Source: Tubiluchus corallicola
Taxonomy: Eukaryota; Priapulida; Priapulimorpha; Priapulimorphida; Tubiluchidae
Assembly: GCA_030141605.1 (NCBI GenBank)
Contig: JAQGDQ010001445.1
Location: forward strand, 2,501 to 40,646
DNA: 38,146 nt
Direction of reading: 5' to 3'
Shown here: piece by piece, positions 1 through 10,839 of the stretch
Numbering within the stretch: position 1 is the first letter of the stretch
How the letters are laid out: each line of letters begins with the position of its first letter
Notes under the pieces: model-generated
What the model saw: only the letters and a program-made list of their open reading frames with translations
What the model was told of the DNA's origin: nothing
The model's database searches: none
Translations under genes and position numbers: made by a program

Positions 1-1278
1 AGGGAGTACCTTATATCCGAGGTTGACTGCGTGTCCCTGATAAAGGAGTACCTCATATCCGAGGTTGACTGAGTGTCCCTTATAAGGGAGTACCTCATGC
101 CCGAGGTTGACTGAGTGTCCCTTATAAGGGAGTACCTCATGCCCGAGGTTGACTGAGTGTCCCTTATAAGGGAGTACCTCATGCCTGAGTTGACTGAGTG
201 TCCCTTATAAAACCCACCAAAAACCCACCCATGACTGAGTGTCCCTTATAAGGGAGTACCTGCCCGAGGTTGACTGAGTGTCCCTTATAAGGGAGTACCT
301 CATGCCCGAGGTTGACTGAGTGTCCCTTATAAGGAGTACCATGCCCGAGGTTGACTGGTGTCCCTTATAAGGGAGTACCATGCCCGAGGTTGACTGAGTG
401 TCCCTTATAAGGGAGTACCTCATGCCCGAGGTTGACTGAGTGTCCCTTATAAGGGAGTACCTCATGCCCGAGGTTGACTGAGTGTCCCTTATAAGGGAGT
501 ACCTCATGCCCGAGGTTGACTGAGTGTCCCTTATAAGGGAGTACCTCATGCCCGAGGTTGACTGAGTGTCCCTTATAAGGGAGTACCTCATACCCGAGGT
601 TGACTGAGTGTCCCTTATAAGGGAGTACCTCATACCCGAGGTTGACTGAGTGTCCCTTATAAGGGAGTACCTTATATCCGAGGTTGACTGAGTGTCCCTG
701 ATGAGGGAGTACCTTATATCCGAGGTTGACTGAGTGTCCCTTATGGGGGAGTACCTTATATCCGAGGTTGGCTGAGTGTCCCTGATGAGGGAGTACCTTA
801 TATCCGAGGTTGACTGAGTGTCCCTGATGAGGGAGTACCTTATATCCGAGGTTGACTGAGTGTCCCTTATAAGGGAGTACCTTATATCCGAGGTTGACTG
901 AGTGTCCCTGATGAGGGAGTACCTTATATCCGAGGTTGACTGAGTGTTCCTTATGAGGGAATACATTATATCCGAGGTTGACTGAGTGTCCCTTATGAGG
1001 GAGTACCTTATATCCGAGGTTGACTGAGTGTCCCTTATAAGGGAGTACCTTATACCCGAGGTTGGCTGAGTGTCCCTTATAAGGGAGTATCTTATATCCG
1101 AGGTTGGCTGAGTGTCCCTTATAAGGGAGTACCTTATATCCGAGGTTGACTGAGGGTCCCTTATAAGGGAGTACCTTATACCCGAGGTTGACTGAGTGTC
1201 CCTTATAAGGGAGTATTTTATACCCGAGGTTGACTGAGTGTCCCTTATAAGGGAGTATTTTACACCCGAGGTTGACTG
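1..1278 (-). repeat. 42-bp satellite derived from a pogo/mariner-type terminal repeat
   Basis: About 30 head-to-tail copies of a 42-bp unit occupy this stretch and run off the left edge. On the minus strand each unit reads CAGTCAACCTCGG, then a TATA or CATG variant, then GGTACTCCCTTATAAGGGAC. Three variants alternate in blocks (CATGCCC, TATATCC and TATACCC at the variable position). On the + strand the last unit ends ...CCGAGGTTGACTG at 1278 and is followed by TA at 1279-1280, exactly how a TA-targeting transposon end would look. The same first 40 or so bases begin the MITE at 7281. The long minus-strand open frame (205-966) exists only because 42 is divisible by three. Confidence 0.9.
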
Positions 1279-1280
1279 TA

Positions 1281-2770
1281 CTTTATCTGTACTTTATTTT
1301 GAACTAATCGTCTACACAATCGTCTAGTTTTCCTTTAAACGAAATGACTTATATACACAAAACCGTGTGATGAAGCCACATTTCCAACTCGTCGATGGCT
1401 TCCCCATGGAAGTAAGTTATGTGTTGTTGAAAGTGCCTGATTGCTTCTAGAATGTTGCATAAACGATGGTGAGATCAGACTGACATACAGGCGCTGAAAG
1501 AACGTTTGGCCAGCCAAACCTGTGCAACATCCTGTACCCTCTGCTGTACCGTGTTCACTGAATCGAGTTTCAATTTCCGGAAATAGTTGAGCCGATCCGG
1601 CTACTTGTTGGGATCATTCCTAAGTTATACAAATAATTGGACGTTTCAGGGTTTCTCACCATGTGGCGAGCAAAAAGGGAAGACAAGGTTGCACACCCGG
1701 GAGCTGTTGCTAAGAAGATGTATCAGAGGCAGCGTAGGGAAGCAGACCTTCCCTTAGCTCACTAGTTACATCTCAATGATTATCAGGCTTCCAATGAAAA
1801 GAAATGATCGTGGCAACATAGCGGGCAGTGACAAACGCACGATTCTAGCGTGCCAAGTTATAAAAAATAGCCCAGAATCCGTACCTTTCAGAACATTCAA
1901 AACAAATTTAGCCAAATTAAGAATTTTTTGGTCTAATTATTTCGAAATCAAAATAATAATCAATTTTTTTGCAAATATTTCCGTTTTGTAAATTTAAATT
2001 ATTTTATAATTTAGTTTTATAATCCTAGTTTTAAATACCTGTCATTCAAGTTTCAATGTGTTCAAAGTAGTGATGACGTGTTGATAAATTTTCTGTGTAA
2101 CTCACGACTTGATGCCAAAGATGTATGTAGATTTTGTTTAAATTTAATTAGTTATTCACTGAAACTCTCTGATTAATTTCACTTAATCATAATTAACATT
2201 TTGATAGAAAATTAGTTTATTTAAAAGAATTTGCATTTCATTCCAGATAAAATGTATAACTTGGGAAATGGCGTCTCATGTCAAATATGAAGTGAAATGA
2301 CGAAAGGGCATGTGCTGTGATGATGGTGCACGAACAATAAAATATTATACTAAGCAGTACTTGATGACTTTGTTTGTTCGTCACTATAAAACTCAAACAA
2401 ATCCCTTCCAAATGTTAAGTGAACAAATTAATAATAGTTAAAGTAAATTAATACAATAACAACAAAAAATTAGAAAATCTAGGAAATGGAACTTTTTATC
2501 CTAACATCTTAGGATTGTTTATCCTAACAATTGTTTACATGAGGAGTTTATCAACTTCGTTTTTCCTTCATTTCTTCACTTTTGGATGATTGAGTATGTC
2601 TGGATGATTGAAGATGTATGGATGGTTGAATATGTCTGGATGGTGTTATAGAAAAGAAATGCTACAAATAACGAATAAAAACACAAAAAAAAAATAATAA
2701 TTTTCCCCTAAAACAGTTGGTCTTTTATGTCTCATTCTTTTTTGTGTTTTAAACATCAATTAACTAGGAT
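1281..2770. other. Intergenic sequence with no gene recognised
   Basis: AT-rich unique sequence with short open frames only (for example 1776-1991 +), none with a recognisable domain. Four imperfect 18-bp units containing GGATGATTGA/TATGTCT lie near 2583-2645. I see no TIRs or RNA gene. Confidence 0.5.
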
Positions 2771-2772
2771 CT

Positions 2773-2835
<63 letters not shown>

Positions 2836-2842
2836 TTCTCCA
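2771..2842. repeat. (CT)n microsatellite with leading C run
   Basis: A run of about 10 C is followed by about 30 CT dinucleotides with few interruptions, then further pyrimidine-rich TTTC/CATT sequence to about 2950. Confidence 0.95.
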
Positions 2843-3031
2843 CTCGTTTTTCTTTCGTTTCATAATGTTTTTATCTCCTCTCCTGTAATTTCGTCTCATC
2901 TCATCTCATTTCATTTCCTCTTCTCCCATTCCATTCCATTCCATTTTATCTTATTCCATGTAAAAATGTAAAACGTTTTAGCAGCTCCAAATCTTCTCTT
3001 TATCCACATGTCGAGTATTTTACCTATAGTA

Positions 3032-3415
3032 AAATTTAATTACAAGATTTTTATACATTATAAGTACCAGGATTTTAATAATAAGTTAATGGCACAGTGT
3101 AATGTAAAATTTCTTTGATTTATTCCAAGAGTCACGATAATTCTAACTATCCTTATATTAATATAATCATAAGTTTATACAGTGTTAATATTGTATAAAT
3201 ATTGCAAATTGTTTAAGCTCTATTGTTTTTCTACTGTTTAAAGGTGACAATTATACCCAGGTGTTGTGATGCTTTTGTATAATGTGTGATTCTTCTGTAC
3301 ATTGTGACGTGTTTTATTCGTCACTTAACTTATCATAAATTATTAGTTAATTATTTATTAATTTATTATTAAAAACCTGGTACTTATAATCTATTAAAAT
3401 CTTGTAATTAAATTT
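3032..3415. mobile_element. Small MITE-like element with ~53-bp inverted ends
   Basis: The left arm (3032-3084) and right arm (3363-3415) are reverse complements with a few mismatches. The shared core includes AAATTTAATTACAAGATTTT and ATAAGTACCAGG. The 280-bp interior codes for nothing. The length of about 384 bp and the terminal inverted repeats fit a MITE. I could not fix a target-site duplication because both flanks are AT-rich, so the superfamily is open. Confidence 0.6.
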
Positions 3416-3437
3416 CATATAATATATAAGTTTTAAT

Positions 3438-3457
3438 CATATATATATATATAAATT

Positions 3458-3510
<53 letters not shown>

Positions 3511-3607
3511 CAATTATATATATATATAAATATATATACAATTTTAATAATATATATTAATAATATATTATTATTAATATATATATATATATTATATATA
3601 TATATAT
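3438..3607. repeat. (TA)n microsatellite
   Basis: Nearly pure TA dinucleotides with short AAT/TTA interruptions, immediately right of the MITE-like element. Confidence 0.95.
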
Positions 3608-3929
3608 GTACATAATCCTGTAATTTCCGCATATTAATTAGTGATTAATGCTTAGCTAATATTAATTAACTCGCATGTGTTTAATTTTGAGCAGTCAACG
3701 ACTTCATCGGTTAGTTTTACAACTTGTATCTTCCTCGTGTGAACAGATTTCGAGGCGATAAATTATCCAAGTGAACACAGCCATGTAAACAATTTGACAT
3801 GTAAATACGTAAACAAAGTTGGCTGTTTATTTGGGCTTCAGTAACTTGGGAACCTGGTTACGTGTTTTGGCTCCAACCAAACGTTCTGCACATGCATATG
3901 TATTCAACGCTTAGATTAATGTGAAGTAA

Positions 3930-4232
3930 TACATCAACATTAAATTTTTGTTCCACACTGTATAGTCATCAGTAATTGTGATGTTCTTAACTGATGAACT
4001 TATCAATAAACTTACGAAACAAATGTAAAAAGTGTGAATATTTGTGAGGTTCTTGAATGATGAACTTATCAATAAATTTATGAATGAAATGTAAAAAGTG
4101 TGAATAATTGTGAGGTTCTTGAATAATAAACTTATCAATAAACATATGAAACAAATGTAAAAAGTGTGAATAATTGTGAGGTTCTTGAATAATAAACTTG
4201 TCAATAAACTTATGAATCAAATGTAAAAAAAG
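3930..4232. repeat. 66-bp tandem repeat, about 4.5 copies
   Basis: Units repeat the core AACTTATCAATAAA at 3997, 4063, 4129 and 4195, exactly 66 bp apart. The rest of the unit reads ATGTAAAAAGTGTGAATA then TTGTGAGGTTCTTGAAT. Minus-strand frames of 77 and 97 codons run through it because 66 is divisible by three. Their Phe/Ile/His-rich peptides are not credible proteins. Confidence 0.9.
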
Positions 4233-4244
4233 TGTGATAAGTTA

Positions 4245-5280
4245 GAACCTAGAGTGTGGAATCGTTTAGGGTAGGGTAGTGTAGGTAGGGTAGAACCTAG
4301 AGTGTGGAATCGTTTAGGGTAGGGTAGTGTAGGTAGGGTAGAACCTAGGGTGTGGAATCGTTTAGGGTAGGGTAGTGTAGGTAGGGTAGAACCTAGGGTG
4401 TGGAATCGTTTAGGGTAGGGTAGTGTAGGTAGGGTAGAACCTAGGGTGTGGAATCGTTTAGGGTAGGGTAGTGTAGGTAGGGTAGAACCCTAGGGTGTGG
4501 AATCGTTTAGGGTAGGCTAGTGTAGGTAGGGTAGAACCCTAGGGTGTGGAATCGTTTAGTGTTCGGTAGTGTAGGTAGGATAGAACCTAGGGTGTGGAAT
4601 CGTTTAGGGTAAGGTAGTTTGGGTAGGGTAGAACCTAGGGTGTGGAATCGTTTAGTGTTCGGTAGTGTAGGTAGGGTAGAACCTAGGGTGTGGAATCGTT
4701 TAGTGTTCGGTAGTGTAGGTAGGATAGAACCTAGGGTGTGGAATCGTTTAGGGTAAGGTAGTTTGGGTAGGGTAGAACCTAGGGTGTGGAATCGTTTAGT
4801 GTTCGGTAGTGTAGGTAGGGTAGAACCTAGAGTGTGGGCTCGTTTAGGGTAGGGTAGTGTAGGTAGGGTAGAACCAAGGGTGTGGAATCCTTTAGGGCAG
4901 GGTAGTGTAGGTAGGGTATAACCTAGGGTGTTTAATCGCTTAGGGTAGGGTAGTGTAGGTAGGGTAGAACCTAGGGTGTGGAATCGTTTAGGGTAGGGTA
5001 GTGTAGGTAGGGTAAAACCTAGGGTGTGGAATCGTTTAGGGTAGGGTAGTGTAGGTAGGGTAGAACCAAGGGTGTGGAATCCTTTAGGGCAGGGTAGTGT
5101 AGGTAGGGTATAACCTAGGGTGTTTAATCGCTTAGGGTAGGGTAGTGTAGGTAGGGTAGAACCTAGGGTGTGGAATCGTTTAGGGTAGGGTAGTGTAGGT
5201 AGGGTAGAACCTAGGGTGTGGAATCGTTTAGGGTAGGCTAGTGTAGGTAGGGTAGAACCTAGGGTGCGGAATCATTTAGG
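4245..5280. repeat. 48-bp G-rich minisatellite, about 21 copies
   Basis: The unit is TAGAACCTAGGGTGTGGAAT followed by CGTTTAGGGTAGGGTAGTGT and AGGTAGGG. Variants (TGTTCGGTAG, GGTAAGGTAGTTTGGG, GAACCAAGGG with CCTTTAGGGC) recur in the same order, for example around 4555-4830 and 4870-5150. This shows that blocks of several units were themselves duplicated. The TAGGG-rich strand could form G-quadruplexes, which is inference. Confidence 0.9.
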
Positions 5281-5676
5281 AACGTGTATAACGTGATCAT
5301 CATAATTTTAATGTAGAGTGAAAGTAAGCATCAGCTAAATGCCAAAACTCGTGCAGTTCTGAAGTGCATATTCTTGTAACACCAAGTTGTGTTTGGTCTT
5401 CGTTAGATGGCAGCACAAAGCGAGTATGGTCAGTCTATGCGGGCAGCTACGCTGTGTTTGAATTAATGTTACAAAATGATTATCAACGCACTAATAACTT
5501 GAAAATGTAATAATGTAATTCAATTAATTTGTGTTATTTTATAAAAACTATCAAAAGTTATTCGAACTAGAAGTATTTTAAAGGTTTTTAAAATTGAAAA
5601 AAGCTGTTTTCTAAGCTGTTGCTGCTGCTGCTGCTGCTACAAGTATTTTTGTGTTTTATTCCTAGCTCCTAGTTAC

Positions 5677-5710
<34 letters not shown>

Positions 5711-6180
5711 ACAATATGGCCGCCGCTTTAAACTGTTTCCTAGCAAACTATCCAAAAGATAGTTCGACTAAAGACATTTTAGGGAATTCATGGAGAAACC
5801 AAATCTGGCAAGAACAATTCGATTCTTAGACGGTTTAAACTTTTTGGAACGTCCGTCACCTGATCACAAGACCCAGGTTCGAATCCCCGTCGGTGCAGTA
5901 TTCGCACACTTTCAAATTACATTCGACGACTGACGAAAAAACAGTAAACAGTATCTCAGTGCCGGATATAATCAAAACTGGTTGTTATTCAAGCAACAAT
6001 TTCTTGAGACTTTTACATTTTGGTTGTTAAAAACATTATAAAGCTGATACTCTTGATAGTGTATGCGATAATCTTTATTGCATTTTCACTTCGACAGTAA
6101 AATTCTCGTTTTATTTTGATGGTGCGCTTTTTGCATACCGAAATAATACCGACACGCTATTGGATCTAGCGAAATCAAAG
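5281..6180. other. Mostly unique sequence with CAG/GTT microsatellites
   Basis: Contains a (GCT)n tract near 5617-5637 and a (GTT)n tract at 5670-5706. No coding exon could be supported. Confidence 0.5.
5866..5900 (+). repeat. tRNA-like B-box, possible SINE fragment
   Basis: GGTTCGAATCC at 5876-5886 is a perfect polymerase III B-box, followed by CCGTCGGTGC as in a tRNA 3' half. No convincing A-box lies at the expected distance upstream, so this is at most a truncated tRNA-derived SINE. Confidence 0.35.
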
Positions 6181-6496
6181 AGTGTCAAGGAGCAGAGTCA
6201 AGGACGTAAAGGTAGCGGCAAGTACGTCAAGGAAGCAGAGAAATCATTTTTGGTCAGCCATTAACAGTGTGTAAACATTGGTTTGATAACGAGTGTCAAG
6301 GAGCAGAGTTAAGGACGTAAAGATAGCGTCAAATACGTCAAGGAAGCAGAGAAATCATTTTTGGTCAGTCATTGACACTGTGAAAACACTGGTTTGATAA
6401 GGAGTGTCAAGGAGCGGAATTAAGGACGTAAAGGTAGCGTCAAGTACGTCAAGGAAGAACAGAAATCATTTTTGGTCAGCCATTAACAGTGTGTAA
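6181..6496. repeat. 111-bp tandem repeat, 2.8 copies
   Basis: The motif AGTGTCAAGGAGC starts at 6181, 6292 and 6403, a period of 111 bp. Each unit carries AAGGACGTAAAG, TACGTCAAGGAAG and AAATCATTTTTGGTCAG. The third copy stops after CATTAACAGTGTGTAA. Confidence 0.9.
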
Positions 6497-7280
6497 TACG
6501 GTCCATGCTTGGTGCTAATTTCCGAATACAAAAAGAAGCCAAACTTTCTACACAATGTTTCACGGGAAGCCATTCGCAGCTTCGCGTACAGCTGTCTTCG
6601 CGAGCCCCTAACCATGGGTGAAAAATGGCCCCTGTGCAACCTCCAAATTTAGGACCTCAGCCTAGAAGAGCCCGGATGTGAAGTTGTCGGTAGGCAAAGC
6701 TGAAATCCTAGCCATCCCGTGCTCGCTGCGAACAGAGGGGATATTTTATACATATCCTGACCTCCTCCGCCATCTAAACACTGAACAATCATCCACTAAT
6801 GGGTCTATAGAACTTGTGCAGGAACATTATAACGGATTTTGTAGTATACTGTAAGTACACTATTATCTTATTTTCTATCTACATTACCTTAATACTTACT
6901 TTGTGTGCACTATAATCTAAACAAATACTGGAACTTTTTGAAAGTGTTCGTTTGAAAGTGAAAAAATGTTTGCTAATCTGTAATTTGCTGTTACCAAATA
7001 AATAGTTTAATTAATAGGTTAATACTACGTGTTGGTACTATAGTGCTATTTATAAAAGCAACATTATCAGTTAATTTAGTAAATTCAAGGTTACAGGTGT
7101 TGCTTTGATTTCACGCGCACATCTTTTGCGCAGTGACGTAACTGAAGGACAACAATTTGACATACAACAGATATAAGAACATATAACAGCTAGAACTAAG
7201 CTGATAGTTTAAGCTATGAATGCTGAATCTGATTCATTTTGCAAGGTCAAATACAAAACAACAATGTTTAAAGTGAAATA
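6497..7280. other. Unique sequence with no gene recognised
   Basis: The part at 6500-6840 is less AT-rich than its surroundings, but no open frame with domain features and no structured RNA was recognised. Confidence 0.4.
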
Positions 7281-7744
7281 CAGTCAACCTCGGGTATAAG
7301 GTACTCGCTTATAAGGGACATTCGTTTATAAGGGACCACCTACACCGGTGCCGATTTTTCGTAACGTTTTTCCTTAGAAAAATCTTCGTATGTAAATGAC
7401 TTTCGCTTATAAGGGACGATATCTTCAGGCCCCGCGTAATAGAAACCCAGGTAAATTACTTCGTATATAAGGGACCCTATGATCAAACCGAAATTGATCG
7501 ATTTTTAACTTCAATTTTTCGCAAACTCGGCCTTCGAACAGCTCGGTTTCCGCGGTCACATACATCTTGCATCACTGAAGGAGCTTCTTACATCCGGTTT
7601 GCACTGAATGTGTAGCAATAATCCATAAAAATATGGGTACAGAAAAGTACAGGTCTACCCTCGGTCTGACTCAACTTCAGATATAAGGGACATCGGATAT
7701 AAAGGACGGTTTTTTCCTGTCCGGAGGTGTCCAGAATTTGACTG
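7281..7744. mobile_element. Pogo/mariner-type MITE flanked by TA
   Basis: The element begins CAGTCAACCTCGGGTATAAG at 7281 and ends TTGACTG at 7744. TA lies directly outside both ends (7279-7280 and 7745-7746), as expected for a TA target duplication. The terminal inverted repeat is short (CAGTCAA). TATAAGGGAC motifs recur within 7309-7475 and 7680-7705, and the block at 7668-7708 looks like a second, direct copy of the left end. At 464 bp with no transposase frame it is non-autonomous. CAGT ends with TA duplication are characteristic of pogo/Tigger-like members of Tc1/mariner. The left end matches the 42-bp satellite unit at 1-1278. Confidence 0.7.
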
Positions 7745-7746
7745 TA

Positions 7747-8404
7747 CCAGCGAACCTTAACATTCTCGAGTTTAGAAGGCGCCAACTCTTTCACGCTTTA
7801 CGTGTCATCGCCATAGATGACCTGCTGTGGCAGAGTTGATTGAAACAGAATGTGATAATATTATTACAATAAATTAAGAACCGGAAGTTAAAGCAAAAAA
7901 GTTTGCGGCTGCGAGACAAGCGGAAGACGAGATCCGTCAACGACTTTGCGAGCAAGTTCAAACACGTCGAAGTTTTTTACGCTTCGAAGAATAAAACAAA
8001 TTGAAATATTGCTTTTTTAACATTGTACGAATCTGTATTTAAAACCGTTAAACATGAAATAAGTTCTGTATTTTGAGATAGTAAAGAGAGCCACCGTATT
8101 CGTGTAGTCACAGCAGTACTGGGTACTTTTCTTGCAAATCCCGGGTAAATTTTGTTATTTTTATGGGCCAAGTTCAAAAATGGGATAAACAAGGTAAAAA
8201 TAAACAATAAACTTGTGAACAAAATAAGATTCTTTTCGTGGGGTAGAAAGTTGTGTGCGCTGTTATTAAAACGGAAATTTATACGCAGTGTAAAAAAAAC
8301 GACTGTTATGTTATGATTTATTAGATAGTATCGAAGATTTCGCCCATTGACAAACAACACTTTGTGAGTTCTGCCTGCCCGGTTGCGTGGGCAGATTTCT
8401 TTTA
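7747..8404. other. Unique sequence with no gene recognised
   Basis: A minus-strand frame of 152 codons (7977-8435) spans most of it, but the peptide is Phe/Asn-rich with no recognisable motif. It is probably chance. Confidence 0.4.
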
Positions 8405-8700
8405 TTTTAGAGTTCCGACTGCCCAATGTCTGCAATAGGCGTAATTAGCATACGATGATGATGATGATGATGATGATGGTGGTGGTGATGATGATGATGC
8501 CTGCCCAATGTCTGCAATAGGCGTAATGGGCATATGATGATGATGATGATGCCTGCCATATGTCTACAATAGGCGTAATGGGCATATGATGATGATGATG
8601 CCTGCCTAATGTCTGCAATAGCCGTAATGGGCATATGATGATGATGATGCTGATGATGATGACGATGTGATGATAATGATGATGATGATGATGACTGATG
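8405..8700. repeat. Minisatellite with embedded (GAT)n
   Basis: Four units share TGCCTGCCCAATGTCTGCAA then TAGGCGTAATGGGCATA, each followed by a variable run of ATG trinucleotides. The His-rich minus-strand frame across it is a by-product. Confidence 0.9.
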
Positions 8701-9300
8701 ATGTATAGTAATTTTTTCCCGATATAGCGTATGACTAGTGAAAGAAATCCATGCTACTCGTAAACGTAGAAAAATGAATGAGTGTTTGGGAGACGGCATA
8801 CAAATCATGGACACTCTTTAGGAGAAGTTTGAAATGGTTTCGAAACGGGATGCTGACTGCATTTGGCGTTTAAAAATGCTGCTGTTCTTCACTTGTTAAA
8901 TCTCGCGTGAAAATGATGGTCGAAGAACCGGAACCGGAAGCCAGCAACCTGCACCCCTGTTATCAAAAAATGGCTGCTCTTCCTCGCCTTACTGATGAAG
9001 CCCAGTGATGCAAGTGAGCGTACCTCTAAATTTAAAGTAACGTGAAATTTAGAGTTAAATCCACGCCATGCCTAATGTTACCGGAAGTATCAAACTTGAA
9101 TGATTTTACGGCATTCACGATGTTGAACATTGAATCAGTAAGGTGAAAAAATTAGAATTACGAAAGCAGGTCTAGAAGTTCTGAAAAAACTGCTTTTATT
9201 TCTCTTACAGCCATCTTACTATTTCTTTTCTATTGTTCATGATGCCTCTTTTGTTTTGGGGTTCCTTTACCTGGTTTATTCATTAAAAAAATAGCCTCAA
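8701..9300. other. Unique sequence with no gene recognised
   Basis: No open frame, repeat or RNA signature was found that I can support. Confidence 0.4.
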
Positions 9301-9340
9301 AATTATTATTATTATTATTAATATTGTTATTGTTATTATT

Positions 9341-9400
<60 letters not shown>

Positions 9401-9406
9401 CTTCTT

Positions 9407-9481
<75 letters not shown>

Positions 9482-9482
9482 T
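9301..9482. repeat. Compound (ATT)n-(GTT)n-(CTT)n-(ATT)n microsatellite
   Basis: About 180 bp of pure trinucleotides change type in blocks: ATT, then GTT from about 9342, then CTT from about 9400, then ATT from about 9436. Confidence 0.97.
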
Positions 9483-9483
9483 G

Positions 9484-9897
9484 TTTAAAAAACAAATGTA
9501 TACAAGAAGGTGTCCCTGTATTTGCAGAGAGTTGTTCTACATGTAAATAAAACTGATTGATTTGAATATATTAAGACACATCATAGATATAGAATTACAT
9601 AAATAGTAGGTTGACTGATAATGTTACACAAACGCAGGCGGCTTTAATTTAAAATAAAACAAAACTGACTGGCACACAACACTAATACAGACTACATTTA
9701 CAATGTTGATTAAAGGGCCTAATTTGTTTAACGGAAATTTCGATACATCTACAGAATTACGCGGAGACTGACAGATACCGAAACAGACATACGAGACGTA
9801 GAAAAGCAGTTATCGCCTACAGGAAGGAATTGGATAAGATAGAATCGTGAATGTTTGGTCCACAACATGTCCAAACAATAACAAAAACTGGCTAAGC
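9484..9897. other. Unique sequence, possible LINE tail at its left end
   Basis: AAATAAAACTGATTGATTTG near 9545-9564 resembles the polyadenylation and short-repeat tails of non-LTR retrotransposons. The evidence is thin and no coding remnant precedes it. Confidence 0.25.
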
Positions 9898-10161
9898 GAT
9901 GAGTTGAAACCTGGAGTTCACACTAGATGGCGCTACAGGACATGGGCGTGGCGGCGTGTTCTGATGTCACCAGCTTGTAAATCTTGCTAGTATCATGCCA
10001 TTTTGCGTTGACTAGTACACCTTTACTGCTGCGATGAGTTGAAACCTGGAATTCACACTAGATGGCGCTGCTGGACATGGGCGTGGCGTCGCGTTCTGAT
10101 GTCAGCTTGTAAATTCTTGCTAATATCATCCCATTTTGTGTTGACTGGTACACCATCACTG
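9898..10161. repeat. Tandem duplication of a ~132-bp unit
   Basis: GATGAGTTGAAACCTGGA starts copies near 9898 and 10033. Both contain TTCACACTAGATGGCGCT, GACATGGGCGTGGCG and CCATTTTG(C/T)GTTGACT and differ by scattered substitutions and a few indels. Confidence 0.85.
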
Positions 10162-10830
10162 CTTTTACAGCTATGTTCGATCAACCCTTAATCCATTGTT
10201 AGCCCTACACATTCAGTTCTTATTACAGAGTGGTCAAATTCGAACCACATGTCCAGCGCTGTGTCTGTAGCAGTCGTGAAGGTTTCACGTCTAACGAAAC
10301 CCCTGGATCTGGGTCACGCAGCTTTGCTCTCGGGAGGCGTATACACGTCCGTGGCGGCCTGAACAGAGGCCCCAATTTTAACACAGCCACTTTATCAGAT
10401 GTGTCCTGCTGGTGAATCAACAACCTGGTTCTGGATCAGCCTTTGTTGGTATTATCCAAATAAACAAGTATAAGTTAATGCTAAGGAAGAGTTTAAGAGC
10501 ATACCAGATTTTACCCACACTGGGCGTATCGTGTTTCCGAAGCCAAGTATTCATTCTAGGCGGGGTTTTCTGATGGCTTCTCTTTACCTTCTCATACGTA
10601 TAGCAATCACTCTTTATAATGCAGTAAGCTATTTTAGTTACCAGCCCTATATACTGGTGATATGTTAGCTAGCAAGAAATTAGGTATGTTGAACTTGTAA
10701 AAGCTGCAATAAAAATGTCGTCATCGCTGCTACCGAAGTCTTCACTCTCATCAATCATGGACGATCTTTTCCATTTTCAAATTTTTGTTCTAACACGTCT
10801 TTCTTAGCTTCTTCTCCTATTTCCCCTTAT
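10162..10830. other. Unique sequence, 10200-10430 relatively GC-rich
   Basis: Overlapping open frames exist on both strands at 10223-10423 (about 60 codons each). Neither peptide shows a domain I recognise. It could be a decayed repeat or gene fragment. Confidence 0.35.
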
Positions 10831-10839
10831 TACCAACAA

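Noticed and set aside
205-966. 253-codon minus-strand frame with a 14-residue repeat
   Set aside because: It lies wholly in the 42-bp satellite. 42 is divisible by three, so open frames arise automatically, and there are no splice or start signals.
3911-4220. Minus-strand frames with a hydrophobic 22-residue repeat, resembling membrane segments
   Set aside because: 66-bp tandem repeat. Two overlapping phases are open, and the sequence is AT-rich and repetitive.
8407-8814. His-rich 135-codon minus-strand frame
   Set aside because: His run comes from (ATG)n tracts in a minisatellite.
10223-10423. GC-richer frames on both strands as a possible gene fragment
   Set aside because: No recognisable domain, no splice sites clearly bounding it, and mirrored openness on both strands.
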